From Gammaproteobacteria bacterium (GTDB lineage Bacteria; Pseudomonadota; Gammaproteobacteria; Pseudomonadales; Halieaceae), in assembly GCA_024742415.1 (NCBI GenBank), contig JANSYN010000004.1, forward strand, positions 62,001 to 126,000: a DNA stretch of 64,000 nucleotides, in the 5' to 3' direction. Below, in pieces: positions 1 through 9,158 of the stretch. The notes beneath the pieces were generated by a model. It did not search any database. It had not been told where the DNA came from and was given only the letters and a program-made list of their open reading frames with translations. Every line of letters starts with the position of its first letter. Position 1 is the stretch's first letter. Both the position numbers and the translations under genes were made by a program.

Positions 1-1239
1 GAGATGACGCGACCTGGAGCTGCGTTTCTCTTCCGGCTTGCGTGTTTTTTTCTTCTTCGGCCCTGCAGCCTTGCCCGAAGACTTCTGTTTTTTTGGCCCG
101 CTAAAGCGCGCCTTGAGTCCGCCAAGCTGACGCCGTTCGAATGACAGCTTCAGGTAGCGCTGGATGCTGATGTTGTTATTCCATTCAATGGCGCTGACCA
201 GTGATACAGCAAGACCCTCGGCGCCGGCGCGCCCGGTGCGGCCGGTGCGGTGCAGGTAGTCCTCACCCGAGTGCGGGACATCGTAGTTCACAACCAGGTC
301 GATATTGGCAATATCCAGGCCGCGTGCGGCAAGATCACTGGCGCAAACCACCTGCACCTTGCCGCTTTGGAACTGCTCGATCACGGCCTTGCGCTCTTCG
401 GTGCTCAACTCGCCGTGCAGCGCAGCGCTGCGCATGCCAAGGTGCGACAGCAGGCCACTCAGGCGCGTAGCGGTGCGGCGTTTATTGGCAAACACCAGCG
501 CGCGGGTAAACCCTCCTTGTTGCAGCAGTGCTGGCAGGAGTTTGTCCTTGTGTTCAACACCGTCTGCAAGAATCATCTGGTGGTGGATGGTGCTATGGGG
601 TTGGCGCGCCGTGCCGACGCTGATGTGTTTTGGCTGCTTCAGAAGGTGTCCGGCAATACTTTCTACACCGCGGTGCTTGAGTGTTGCCGAGGTCAGCAAC
701 ACTTGCGCATTCGTCGGGGCCAGCCCGGCGATGGCCAGCACGTCATCACGAAAGCCCATGTCCAGCATGCGGTCCGCTTCATCGATCACCAGCGTTTGCA
801 GTGCGTCCAGTTTGGCGCCGCCCGTTTTGCACAGCTCCAGCAATCTGCCCGGTGTGGCGATGACAATTTCCGGGTCCTTGCGCAGCAGAGACAGCTGGTA
901 GCGCGTGTCCGCGCCACCGGTAATGCCCTGCACCTTGACATGCGAGCGCATGAGCAGGGCGCGTGCGTGCTTGACGACTTGTCTGGTCAGTTCACGGGTC
1001 GGAACCAGCACCAGCGCCAGCGTACCGACGCTGCGTTGTTGCTGGTGTTGCAGGATTTTCTGGGCGACGGGAATCAGGTAGGCCAGCGTTTTCCCGCTAC
1101 CGGTCTCAGCGCTGACCAGCAAGTCGTGACCGTCAAGGCACGCGGGCACGGCCTGCGCCTGCACCTGGGTGGGTGATTCCAGTGCCATGGCCTCCAGGCC
1201 CAGTCGCAATTCCCGTTGTAATGCCAAATCTTCGAACAA
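1..1239 (-). CDS. DEAD-box ATP-dependent RNA helicase (RhlE/SrmB-like), 3' end outside window
   Basis: ATP-dependent RNA unwinding enzyme of superfamily 2, probably acting in ribosome assembly or mRNA turnover. Read on the minus strand, 413 codons are open to the window edge without a stop. Visible motifs, counted from the proposed start: a Q-motif region near residues 22-30, Walker A AETGSGKT (44-51), PTREL (80-84), TPGR (129-132), DEAD (153-156), SAT (184-186), then ARGLD and HRTGRTGR in the second RecA domain. The visible C-terminus is a Lys/Arg/Ser-rich tail typical of RNA-binding extensions. No ATG precedes the Q motif. A TTG at 1239 with an AGAGG ribosome site six bases upstream is the best start. 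Sequence alone does not settle RhlE versus SrmB. Confidence 0.9.
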   Translation of the reverse strand, partial: MFEDLALQRELRLGLEAMALESPTQVQAQAVPACLDGHDLLVSAETGSGKTLAYLIPVAQKILQHQQQRSVGTLALVLVPTRELTRQVVKHARALLMRSHVKVQGITGGADTRYQLSLLRKDPEIVIATPGRLLELCKTGGAKLDALQTLVIDEADRMLDMGFRDDVLAIAGLAPTNAQVLLTSATLKHRGVESIAGHLLKQPKHISVGTARQPHSTIHHQMILADGVEHKDKLLPALLQQGGFTRALVFANKRRTATRLSGLLSHLGMRSAALHGELSTEERKAVIEQFQSGKVQVVCASDLAARGLDIANIDLVVNYDVPHSGEDYLHRTGRTGRAGAEGLAVSLVSAIEWNNNISIQRYLKLSFERRQLGGLKARFSGPKKQKSSGKAAGPKKKKTRKPEEKRSSRSRHL

Positions 1240-1369
1240 TTTGCGCCTCTTCCAAGAGCCTGCCAGTGAGCGTGCAGTGTAACTGAAATGCCCGCTTGAT
1301 GATGCGCCACAACGGGCTATTACCCGCTCGCGTCATTGCCACGATTTGCAGTCATGGTGCACACTGTCG

Positions 1370-1383
1370 CCCTCAAGTGAGGG
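1370..1383. promoter_or_regulatory. Short inverted repeat between helicase and quinone reductase genes
   Basis: CCCTCA-AG-TGAGGG is a perfect 6-bp dyad in the gap between the divergent helicase and quinone oxidoreductase genes, about 50 bases before the latter. It could be an operator or chance. No flanking promoter was clear. Confidence 0.25.
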
Positions 1384-1434
1384 ATTCGATACGCAGCGGT
1401 TGCCCAGGTGGCCGGCAGAAGGAGTAGTCAGAAC

Positions 1435-2406
1435 ATGGCGCTAGCGGCAAGGATTCACAGGAATGGCGGGCCGGAAGTACTGGAGCTTGAGGAGGTCGCG
1501 ATTGACCCTCCGGGCCCGGGTATGGTCACAGTGGCGAATCGGGCTATCGGTTTGAATTTTATCGACACTTACCATCGCAGTGGCCTGTACCCATTGCCGT
1601 TGCCCATCGGCATCGGTATGGAAGGTGCTGGCGTGGTCGACGCGGTAGGTGAGGGTGTTGAGCTTGCCGTGGGTGATCGGGTGGCGTATTGCTCTGCGGG
1701 GGTTGGCGCATATTCGCAGGCACTGAACCTGCCGGCAGCGCGCCTGGTGCCGCTGCCAGAAGACATCAGCTATGAGGTCGCAGCCGCGGTGTTGCTCAAG
1801 GGGCAGACCACGGAGTACCTGCTGCAGCGCACCTATTGCCTGCAAGCGGGCCAGACCTGTTTGTTTCACGCCGCGGCCGGCGGTGTAGGGCTGCTGTTCG
1901 GGCAGTGGGCATCGGCTCTTGGCGCGCAGGTCATCGGTACCGTGGGTTCGCAGGACAAGGCCGAACTGGCGCTGGCGCACGGCTATGCACATGTCATTAA
2001 CTATCGTACAGAGAACTTAGTGGAGCGCGTGATGGAAATCACCCAGGGGCAAAAGCTGCCCGTGGTCTACGACGGGGTGGGGCAGGACACGTTTGCGGCC
2101 TCGCTGGACTGTTTACAGCCGCGCGGTCTGCTGGTGAGTTTTGGCAATGCATCCGGAGCGCCTGCGCCGCTGGACCTGCAGCTGTTGTCCACCAAGGGCT
2201 CCCTGTTTGTCACCCGTCCCACCTTGCTCACCTACACCGCCAGCACCGAAGAACTGCGTGAATCTTCACAGCAGGTGTTCCAGCGAGTGAGTTCGGGCGA
2301 GTTACAGGTGATGATAGAACAGCGCTATGCGCTGGCAGATGTACAGCAGGCCCATCGAGATCTTGAAGCCCGAAGAACTCGCGGTTCCACGATACTCATA
2401 CCCTGA
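1435..2406 (+). CDS. NADPH:quinone oxidoreductase (zeta-crystallin/QOR family, MDR superfamily)
   Basis: Zinc-independent medium-chain reductase expected to reduce quinones with NADPH in the cytosol. The 323-residue product begins with the typical GGPEVLELEEV strand. It has the GIGMEGAGVV segment of the GroES-like domain, AAAGGVGLLFGQWA as the Rossmann nucleotide-binding loop, and VVYDGVGQDTF further on, the usual QOR order. No structural-zinc cysteine cluster is seen, as expected for QOR. ATG 1435 was chosen because AAGGAG lies ten bases upstream. A longer GTG start at 1408 has no such support. It is followed 16 bases later by an MFS transporter gene on the same strand. Confidence 0.9.
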   Translation: MALAARIHRNGGPEVLELEEVAIDPPGPGMVTVANRAIGLNFIDTYHRSGLYPLPLPIGIGMEGAGVVDAVGEGVELAVGDRVAYCSAGVGAYSQALNLPAARLVPLPEDISYEVAAAVLLKGQTTEYLLQRTYCLQAGQTCLFHAAAGGVGLLFGQWASALGAQVIGTVGSQDKAELALAHGYAHVINYRTENLVERVMEITQGQKLPVVYDGVGQDTFAASLDCLQPRGLLVSFGNASGAPAPLDLQLLSTKGSLFVTRPTLLTYTASTEELRESSQQVFQRVSSGELQVMIEQRYALADVQQAHRDLEARRTRGSTILIP

Positions 2407-2422
2407 GCAAAAAAGGCACGCT

Positions 2423-3763
2423 ATGTCCTCCAATCTGCCGCAGGCAGGCAGCGCATCGGCTCCTGACAAGGCGGCGCTTTATGCCCTGGTCGTGTTGCTG
2501 CTGGCCTACATTCTGTCTTTCATCGATCGCAATGTGATGGCCGTGCTGGTCGGGCCGATTCGTGAAGATTTTGCCATTAGTGATTTTCAGTACAGCTTGC
2601 TGCATGGCTTTGCGTTTTCCATGTTCTATATATTCCTTGGCCTGCCGATCGCGCGCATTGCCGATCGCGGTAGCCGCAAGTGGGTGATTACCGCCGGTGT
2701 GTGTTTCTGGAGCCTGATGACTTGCCTGTGTGGCCTGGCGCGTAACTTCAGCAGCCTGTTCCTGGCCCGCGTGGGGGTGGGTATCGGCGAGGCCGCCCTG
2801 TCGCCACCCGCCTATAGCCTGCTCAGCGACTACTTCAGTGACTCCGCCCTGCCGCGCGCCATGGCGGTGTACACGCTGGGGATTACCGTGGGTGGTGGCC
2901 TGGCGTATATTATTGGCGGGGCTGTCTTTGAGTACTTCACGGTGCACGGTGCACTGAGCCTGCCCTGGTTCGGTGAACTGCGTCCCTGGCAAACCACGTT
3001 TGTGATTGTCGGTCTGCCAGGCTTTGTGCTGGTGATCCTGCTGTCATTGATGATCGAGCCTGCGCGCAAGGGCACGCAGCCAGACAACGCCGGCGGCTAC
3101 ACCGTGCGTGAAGTGGGCGCACAACTGCGGCGGCACTGGCAGGCCTATGGCAGCCTGATCATCGGTGTGTCGCTGTTGTCTGTGCTGGGTTATGGCACGA
3201 TGGCGTGGTACCCCGAGTTTCTGGTGCGCAGCCACGGTATGAGCGCCGCGCAGGCGGGCTCGCAGTTCGGTCTTATTTTTATCGTTGCCGGCAGTATTGG
3301 TACGCTGATTGGCGGATTCAGCGCCAGGCCCTTGTACGAGCGAGGATATCGTGATGCGTCGGTACGCCTGATTCTGCTCATAGCACTGCTGTGGGCTGGG
3401 CCTGCGGCGCTCGGTCCCCAGTTTGATGATCCGCAGTGGGCGCTGTATGCGGCAGTGCCCATTGTATTCTTCCTCAACAGCTATTTTGCCCTGGCGATAG
3501 CGGCTTTACAGAGCATCACGCCCAATCGCATGCGCGCGCAGATTTCCGCATTCATGCTGTTTATGACCAATCTGTTCGGTTTGGCCGTGGGTCCCAGTGC
3601 GGTAGCGGCGATCACTGATTTTGTGTTTGCCGATGATAGCGCGCTGGCACATTCACTGAGTATTCTGCCGCTGCTGGTGTGTCCATTGGCGGCTGTGTTG
3701 CTGGCACTGGGACTCAAACACTATCGCGCAGCGCTCGACGGCGCGCAGGCGGGTGCGGTGTGA
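2423..3763 (+). CDS. MFS transporter, spinster-like
   Basis: Inner-membrane secondary transporter of 446 residues with about twelve hydrophobic segments. The N-terminus (YILSFIDRNVMAVLVGPI) and the loop ARIADRGSRKW after TM2 match the MFS loop 2-3 signature. RVGVGIGEAALSPPAYSLLSDYF in TM4-5 is typical of the spinster-type branch, often annotated for sphingolipid or organic anion export. Substrate is unknown. ATG 2423 is preceded by AAAAGG and starts just before the hydrophobic core. The ORF is open further upstream into the previous gene but without a better start. It is probably co-transcribed with the preceding reductase and the following GNAT gene, whose GTG overlaps this stop. Confidence 0.88.
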   Translation: MSSNLPQAGSASAPDKAALYALVVLLLAYILSFIDRNVMAVLVGPIREDFAISDFQYSLLHGFAFSMFYIFLGLPIARIADRGSRKWVITAGVCFWSLMTCLCGLARNFSSLFLARVGVGIGEAALSPPAYSLLSDYFSDSALPRAMAVYTLGITVGGGLAYIIGGAVFEYFTVHGALSLPWFGELRPWQTTFVIVGLPGFVLVILLSLMIEPARKGTQPDNAGGYTVREVGAQLRRHWQAYGSLIIGVSLLSVLGYGTMAWYPEFLVRSHGMSAAQAGSQFGLIFIVAGSIGTLIGGFSARPLYERGYRDASVRLILLIALLWAGPAALGPQFDDPQWALYAAVPIVFFLNSYFALAIAALQSITPNRMRAQISAFMLFMTNLFGLAVGPSAVAAITDFVFADDSALAHSLSILPLLVCPLAAVLLALGLKHYRAALDGAQAGAV

Positions 3764-4350
3764 TCTCGCAATGGGTAAGACCATTGACGCTGGAGGGCTC
3801 GGCAGTGCGCCTGGAGCCGCTGTGCCAGGAGCATGCTCAGGGGCTCTACAATCGCGGTCGCACGGCCCATGACTGGGAGTTTATGCCCCGTGCCTGCTTC
3901 GTTGACATGGCCGATACCCGCCAATGGATAGAAGAAGCCGTGGCAGACCCAGGACACTGTGCATTTGCACTGGTCGAGACGGGCAAGAACAAGGCAATTG
4001 GCAGCACGCGCTATCTGAACATTCGGCCGCAGCACCGCAGCGTTGAAATTGGCTGGACCTGGATTGGGCAGGAGTGGCAGCGTACTGCGATTAATACCCA
4101 GGCCAAGTTCCTGCTGTTGCAGCACGCCTTCGAACGCCTGCACTGTGAACGCGTGGAGTTCAAAACAGACAGCCGGAACCTGCGTTCGCAGGCGGCACTG
4201 GAGCGCCTGGGAGCAACGCGCGAAGGCGTGTTGCGACGGCACATGATTGTGCAGGGCGGCTATGTGCGCGATTCGGTTTATTACAGCATTATCGCCCCGC
4301 AATGGCCGGCAACCGCCGAGCGCCTGCAGTCAATGTTGCAGCGAACCTGA
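3760..4350 (+). CDS. GNAT-family N-acetyltransferase (RimJ/RimL-like)
   Basis: Predicted acetyl-CoA-dependent N-acetyltransferase of 196 residues. The opening LEGSAVRLEPLCQEHA is the usual RimJ/RimL start. The core carries IGSTRYLNIRPQHRSVEIGWTWIG, the strand and acetyl-CoA loop region, and ERLHCERVEFKTDSRNLRSQ near the C-terminus, which is typical of the RimJ-type fold. The GTG start overlaps the stop of the MFS gene (GTGA), so translation is probably coupled. The acceptor substrate cannot be deduced. Confidence 0.85.
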   Translation: MISQWVRPLTLEGSAVRLEPLCQEHAQGLYNRGRTAHDWEFMPRACFVDMADTRQWIEEAVADPGHCAFALVETGKNKAIGSTRYLNIRPQHRSVEIGWTWIGQEWQRTAINTQAKFLLLQHAFERLHCERVEFKTDSRNLRSQAALERLGATREGVLRRHMIVQGGYVRDSVYYSIIAPQWPATAERLQSMLQRT

Positions 4351-4399
4351 CGTGCGCCGCGACGCACAGTGGCGTGTCCTTGCAAACCTGTGGCAGTGC

Positions 4400-4464
4400 G
4401 GCTGCGCCAACAGGCTGCGCCAACAGGCTGCGCCAACAGGCCGCGCCAACAGGCCGCGCCAACG
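4400..4464. repeat. Tandem repeat, five copies of a 13-bp unit
   Basis: Five head-to-tail copies of GGCTGCGCCAACA, with T-to-C change in the last two and one further change in copy five. They occupy the 119-bp gap between the GNAT stop and the cysK stop. The array touches the cysK stop codon, so it lies in the 3' untranslated region of both convergent genes. Confidence 0.95.
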
Positions 4465-4469
4465 GGCCG

Positions 4470-5453
4470 CTACTGCGTGAAGCTGTCCTGCGTGGTTTCA
4501 TTCTCTGAGAAGTGGCCGGCAAACAGTGGCGATGACAGGTAGCGTTCACCTGAATCCGGCAGGATCGCCACGATCATTTTGCCCTGGTGTTGGCTTTGCT
4601 GCGCAACGCGGTGCGCAGCCGCCATAGCGGCACCGCAGGAGACGCCCGCCAGAATGCCTTCTTTTTGCATCAGCAGGTGCGCCCACTCCATCGCCTCTTC
4701 GCTGGATACCTGCTCTACCTGATCGACCATCGTCAGGTCGAGGTTGGCCGGTACAAAGCCTGCTCCAATGCCCTGGATTTTGTGCGGTGCATGCACGGGC
4801 TCCTGTCCCGCCAGAGCGGCGGTAATCATGGTCGTGCTGTCCGGCTCTACGGCGACTGTGGTGATGGCCTTGCCTTTCGTTTGCTTGATATAGCGCGATA
4901 TGCCCGTGAGGGTGCCGCCTGTGCCTACGCCGGAGACCAGGATATCAATGGCGCCGTCGGTGTCCTGCCAGATCTCTGGCCCGGTAGTCTGCTCGTGGAT
5001 AGCGGGGTTGGCGGGGTTTTCAAACTGGTGCGGCCCCCAGTATTTCTCAGGGTCTGACGCAATGATGGCCTCGGCCCTGGCGATGGCCGCCGGAATGCCC
5101 TTGCTGCCGTCGGTAGGGATGATCTCTGCGCCCAGCGCCTTCATCAACATGCGACGCTCCAGGCTCATCGTGTGTGGCATGGTCAGGATGCACCCGTAGC
5201 CCTTGGCGGCGGCGACAAACGCCAGCGCGATACCGGTGTTGCCGCTGGTCGGCTCAACAATGGTCATACCGGGTTTCAAGCTGCCATCGCGCTCGGCCGC
5301 CTCTACCATGCTGGTCCCGATGCGGCATTTGACCGACATCGCCGGGTTGCGGTTCTCCAGTTTGACGTAGATATTGCCATCAGAAATTCGGTTGATCTTG
5401 ACCAGTGGCGTACCACCAATGGTAGTGGCGTTGTTGGCGTGAATGTTAGGCAT
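4470..5453 (-). CDS. cysK: Cysteine synthase A (O-acetylserine sulfhydrylase)
   Basis: PLP enzyme that makes L-cysteine from O-acetylserine and sulfide in the cytosol. The 327-residue protein has the PLP lysine at K42 in [11 protein letters not shown], the phosphate-binding PTSGNTG loop, the [10 protein letters not shown] glycine loop, and the [16 protein letters not shown] segment diagnostic of CysK. Length matches the family. ATG 5453 was chosen because GGAGAGA lies just upstream and the next residues match the family N-terminus. The longer reading frame upstream lacks similarity. The position after CRIG carries TSM instead of the ANM usual in enterobacteria, a minor variation. Confidence 0.95.
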   Translation of the reverse strand: MPNIHANNATTIGGTPLVKINRISDGNIYVKLENRNPAMSVKCRIGTSMVEAAERDGSLKPGMTIVEPTSGNTGIALAFVAAAKGYGCILTMPHTMSLERRMLMKALGAEIIPTDGSKGIPAAIARAEAIIASDPEKYWGPHQFENPANPAIHEQTTGPEIWQDTDGAIDILVSGVGTGGTLTGISRYIKQTKGKAITTVAVEPDSTTMITAALAGQEPVHAPHKIQGIGAGFVPANLDLTMVDQVEQVSSEEAMEWAHLLMQKEGILAGVSCGAAMAAAHRVAQQSQHQGKMIVAILPDSGERYLSSPLFAGHFSENETTQDSFTQ

Positions 5454-5612
5454 GGGTCTCTCCAGTGCGGCAGATATGCGAATATCCGCGTAAATACAGT
5501 ACATTCCGGTTGTTAACAGACCGGGCTGCAGATCGGGATCAGCCCCAAGAGTAGTTTCCCTCCGTCGCGGTGTCCACGTCTGGGTGGCGCTGTGAAAAAT
5601 TTTTTGTGTTTT

Positions 5613-5767
5613 TTGGAACTTCCCTGTTGCAGGCCGGTCTCATTTATCACGTAAGGCGTACGCACCGGCCCTGGGAAGGGGCCGCTGCGCGAGCCAAGCT
5701 GCATGACCCAGGCAACATTGTGGAGCCATCCAGGTCCTGTTTCTCCTAAGGGTTAGTCCTAGTGTAT
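5613..5767 (+). ncRNA. Structured RNA candidate, possibly 6S RNA (ssrS-like)
   Basis: A 368-bp gap between cysK and the TlpA-like gene contains a highly self-complementary stretch that ends in a strong intrinsic terminator on the plus strand. GGA and CCCT at 5615-5624 pair with AGGG and TCC at 5749-5759. CAGG-CC (5630-5635) pairs with GG-T-CCTG (5733-5739). An apical stem CCTGGG/CCCAGG encloses a GC-rich hairpin. The result is a long rod with an unpaired middle, about the right length and shape for 6S RNA, the RNA polymerase inhibitor. The identification is inference from shape. The usual neighbours (zapA, ygfA) are absent, and the 5' end is uncertain. Confidence 0.45.
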
Positions 5768-5792
5768 GCCGGCCTTCGGGCCGGCTTTTTTT
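5768..5792 (+). terminator. Intrinsic terminator after the structured RNA
   Basis: A perfect 7-bp stem GCCGGCC/GGCCGGC with a UUCG tetraloop is followed by seven T residues. It is oriented for plus-strand transcription, although no protein gene on that strand precedes it. This supports an RNA gene upstream. Confidence 0.92.
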
Positions 5793-5821
5793 CGCGTGTT
5801 GTTTGTCACCGGTAAAGGCCG

Positions 5822-6271
5822 CTACGGGGCGGCGGACGCCGCACTGATGGCATGCTCCAGGGTGGCAGCGGTTTGTGGCCCCAGCAATTGTTGGCGCAAG
5901 TTACCTTCAGGGTCCAGCAGCAAGGTGGTAGGTAATACGGCTGGCCTGGCGATGCCAAGCGCTGCAGACGGATCAGCTATGGTCTGGAAAGCGATGCCCA
6001 GGGCCTCTTCCTGCGCCTGCAACTCAGTGCCTGTTGAGCCCTCGAAATTGACCCCCAGCACTGTTACATCGCTGCGCTCGGCGTCGAAAGCATTGAGTTC
6101 CGGAATTTCCTCGATACACGGTTTACACCACTGCGCCCAATAATTGACCAGTATCCACTGTCCGCGCAGGGCCTGCAGTGCGTTGTGTTCATCGCTGTCG
6201 TTTGCGGGCGCCCCACAGGCGCTCACTAACAGGCACAGTAGTAGTGCAATGGTGTTTCTCGCAGTTTTCAT
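5822..6271 (-). CDS. TlpA-like thioredoxin-fold lipoprotein
   Basis: Predicted envelope thiol-disulfide protein of 149 residues. A short signal peptide ends in the lipobox LVSAC, with lipidated C19. The thioredoxin active site is WCKPC (residues 48-52), preceded by the NYWAQ strand. A cis-Pro-like segment RPAVLPTTLLLDPEG follows, as in TlpA/ResA proteins, which are usually reductants of periplasmic disulfides. The ATG overlaps the stop of the upstream yihY-like gene (ATGA), so the two are translationally coupled. Confidence 0.9.
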   Translation of the reverse strand: MKTARNTIALLLCLLVSACGAPANDSDEHNALQALRGQWILVNYWAQWCKPCIEEIPELNAFDAERSDVTVLGVNFEGSTGTELQAQEEALGIAFQTIADPSAALGIARPAVLPTTLLLDPEGNLRQQLLGPQTAATLEHAISAASAAP

Positions 6272-7497
6272 TGGTCAAAGAGTTCCGCCAGGCTGGTGTT
6301 GAGCGCATTGCGCTGGTTGTCACGTTGTTGCATCAGCATGTCGTGGGCGCGCTGCTGCCAGGGCAGGTTGCCGATGACGCCGGGGCGGTCCAGTGGACGC
6401 TCGTCTTTCACCCAGGACAGCAGCTGCCACAACTTGACCGAGTGCAAGTCACGTGAGAGTAGGTAATGCCCCTGATCGCTTTGCGTAATGACGTTTTGTG
6501 CCAGCAGCATGTCTCGCAGTTGACCCCAACTGCCGCTGTCGATGCCTTTAATCTGGGAGTGCTTGCGGCCGACGAGGTCTCGCTCGTGTACAGTCTTGCC
6601 GCGCTGCTGTGATTCCCAAAATACATACAGCACGTCCAGCGCCTTGAGAATTACCGGGCGGCTGGCCTGATCTTCATCCTGGTAGGCAGAGAGGCTGTGC
6701 ACCAGGATGCAGCCGACCAGCACGATATTCCAGGAGATGTAGATCCACATCAGAAACAGGGGTACCGCCGCGAAAGCACCATAGATAAACGTGATGCTGG
6801 AGCCGACAACAAACTTGGTGAACACCGCGCGCGCAACATTGAATGCCAGCGCAGCGACCAGGCCGCCAACCAGCGCGTGTTTATACGGCACGTGGCAATT
6901 GGGTACCGCTACATAGACCAGGCTGAAGCCAGCGGTGGCCAGCAGCAGCGGGGCAAACTGCAGCAGGAACGCCTGTGCACCGATGATGTCGTATTCACTG
7001 AGCACCGGCGCAAAGGAGGAGACAAACGTGCCCACGCCCAGAGCCAGACCAATGGTAATCGGTGCCAGGGTGAGGATTGCCCAGTACAGTAGAAAACTTG
7101 ATACCGCACTGCGGTTTTTGCGCGCGCGCCAGATAAGGTTGAACGCCTTTTCGATATTGCGCAGCATGAGTACCGCAGTGATCAGCAGAAAGGCGATACC
7201 CGGCCCGGTGAGGTTTTTGGCCTGGCGTGAAAAATCGCTCAGGTAGGTTTCGATGTCCGAGCTGGATTCCGGTACCAGGTGTTCGAACAGGAGCTGTTGC
7301 AGATCCTCCTCCAGCCCCTGGAAAACCGGCACGGCAGTGGCAATGGTGTAGAGCACCGTCAGCAGCGGTACCAGTGCAAACAGGCTCATATAGGTGAGCG
7401 CCGCTGCGTTCTCCGAACAGCGATCCGCCCCGAAGCGCGAAACCAGATAACTGGCCCGGTGCCAGAACTGGCGCAATGTCTGCCATAGTTTGTGCAT
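6268..7497 (-). CDS. YihY/BrkB-family inner membrane protein
   Basis: Multi-pass inner membrane protein of the YihY (UPF0761) family, once misnamed ribonuclease BN. The 409-residue product opens with FGADRCSENAAALTYMSLFALVPLLTVLY, the family hallmark. It continues with about six hydrophobic segments, including VPNCHVPYKHALVGGLVAAL and FIYGAFAAVPLFLMWIYISW, and has a soluble C-terminal domain. Start ATG 7497 fits the family N-terminus. The longer frame upstream runs antisense into the arsC-like gene and is not credible. Molecular function remains unknown in the family. Confidence 0.88.
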   Translation of the reverse strand: MHKLWQTLRQFWHRASYLVSRFGADRCSENAAALTYMSLFALVPLLTVLYTIATAVPVFQGLEEDLQQLLFEHLVPESSSDIETYLSDFSRQAKNLTGPGIAFLLITAVLMLRNIEKAFNLIWRARKNRSAVSSFLLYWAILTLAPITIGLALGVGTFVSSFAPVLSEYDIIGAQAFLLQFAPLLLATAGFSLVYVAVPNCHVPYKHALVGGLVAALAFNVARAVFTKFVVGSSITFIYGAFAAVPLFLMWIYISWNIVLVGCILVHSLSAYQDEDQASRPVILKALDVLYVFWESQQRGKTVHERDLVGRKHSQIKGIDSGSWGQLRDMLLAQNVITQSDQGHYLLSRDLHSVKLWQLLSWVKDERPLDRPGVIGNLPWQQRAHDMLMQQRDNQRNALNTSLAELFDQ

Positions 7498-7599
7498 GGC
7501 GATATTATGGCATGTTTGGGTCGCCCGCGGCACGGCCCGGGTTTGCGCAGGTGCTGAATTCCTGTACCCTGCCTCGCGATATTTGCAGGAGGAAATACC

Positions 7600-8545
<946 letters not shown>

Positions 8546-8637
8546 AGGCCGCACAGCGGAAAAAGGTTTCCGGAAAGTGATCTGATACCGCCGCTGTCCA
8601 GGTAAACAGGTAGTGATATCACTGCGCGCGTAACGTC

Positions 8638-8657
8638 AGCACCGCGAGCGCGGTGCT
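8638..8657. repeat. Perfect 8-bp hairpin downstream of wrbA
   Basis: AGCACCGC and GCGGTGCT flank a GAGC loop about 90 bases after wrbA. There is no T run, so it is not a standard intrinsic terminator. It could stabilise a 3' end or pause transcription. Confidence 0.6.
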
Positions 8658-8687
8658 GCGGAGGCAGCGCTACAGACGCAGCAGTAA

Positions 8688-8756
8688 GAACACGGCGCAC
8701 AAACACGGCAGCACAAATACGGCAGTACAAATACGGCAGTACAAACACGAGCGAGC
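8688..8756. repeat. Tandem repeat of a 14-bp unit, about five copies
   Basis: Units resembling AAATACGGCAGTAC. Copies three and four are identical, and the outer copies diverge. They lie between wrbA and the DUF2069 gene and end about 12 bases before the latter's start codon. A promoter or 5' leader of that gene would have to include the array. Confidence 0.9.
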
Positions 8757-8768
8757 AACAGGCAGACA

Positions 8769-9146
8769 ATGACAAGAGATGCGGTACTGAGCGTTCGGGC
8801 GGGATTGATCACCTGGATAACCTGGTGGGCGTTACTAGCCCTGCAGACGCTGGATGCCTGGCTGCTTGGCGCGCCGTGGTTTATCTGGGCGGTGAAGCTG
8901 CTGCCGCTGTTGCTGTTCCTGCCCGGCATGCGTCGCGGTAACCTGCGCAGTTTCATCTGGCTGTGTTTTGTCTGCCTGGGGTATTTCTTCGTGCTGGTGC
9001 CCCGCATTTTTGCCCAGCCTGATAGCCCGGTGGTCATCGGGAGCCTGGCTGCCGTTGTGATACTGTTTATCAGCTCGATGCTGTTCGTGCGCTGGAAGGC
9101 GCGTGCCCAGCGCGCGAATGCGAGCATGCCTGCACGGGCTGAGTGA
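8769..9146 (+). CDS. DUF2069 small membrane protein
   Basis: A 125-residue integral membrane protein with about four hydrophobic helices: GLITWITWWALLALQTLDA, WFIWAVKLLPLLLFLPG, FIWLCFVCLGYFFVLVPR, and a C-terminal helix before a basic RWKARAQR tail. Size, helix pattern and position after wrbA match the DUF2069 family, whose function is unknown. Only a weak AGGCAG ribosome site is visible. sppA follows 18 bases after the stop position and could share transcription. Confidence 0.75.
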   Translation: MTRDAVLSVRAGLITWITWWALLALQTLDAWLLGAPWFIWAVKLLPLLLFLPGMRRGNLRSFIWLCFVCLGYFFVLVPRIFAQPDSPVVIGSLAAVVILFISSMLFVRWKARAQRANASMPARAE

Positions 9147-9158
9147 CCAAAGGATTGA

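Noticed and set aside
4400-4464. CRISPR array
   Set aside because: Repeat units are contiguous with no spacers; the same holds for the arrays at 8688 and 53518.
5490-5510. LexA-like half site near the cysK start
   Set aside because: Only one half (TACTGTATTTA) is present, and cysK is not a known SOS gene.
5513-5704. 63-codon minus-strand ORF upstream of cysK
   Set aside because: It overlaps the structured RNA, has no similarity, and its composition reflects the stem sequences.
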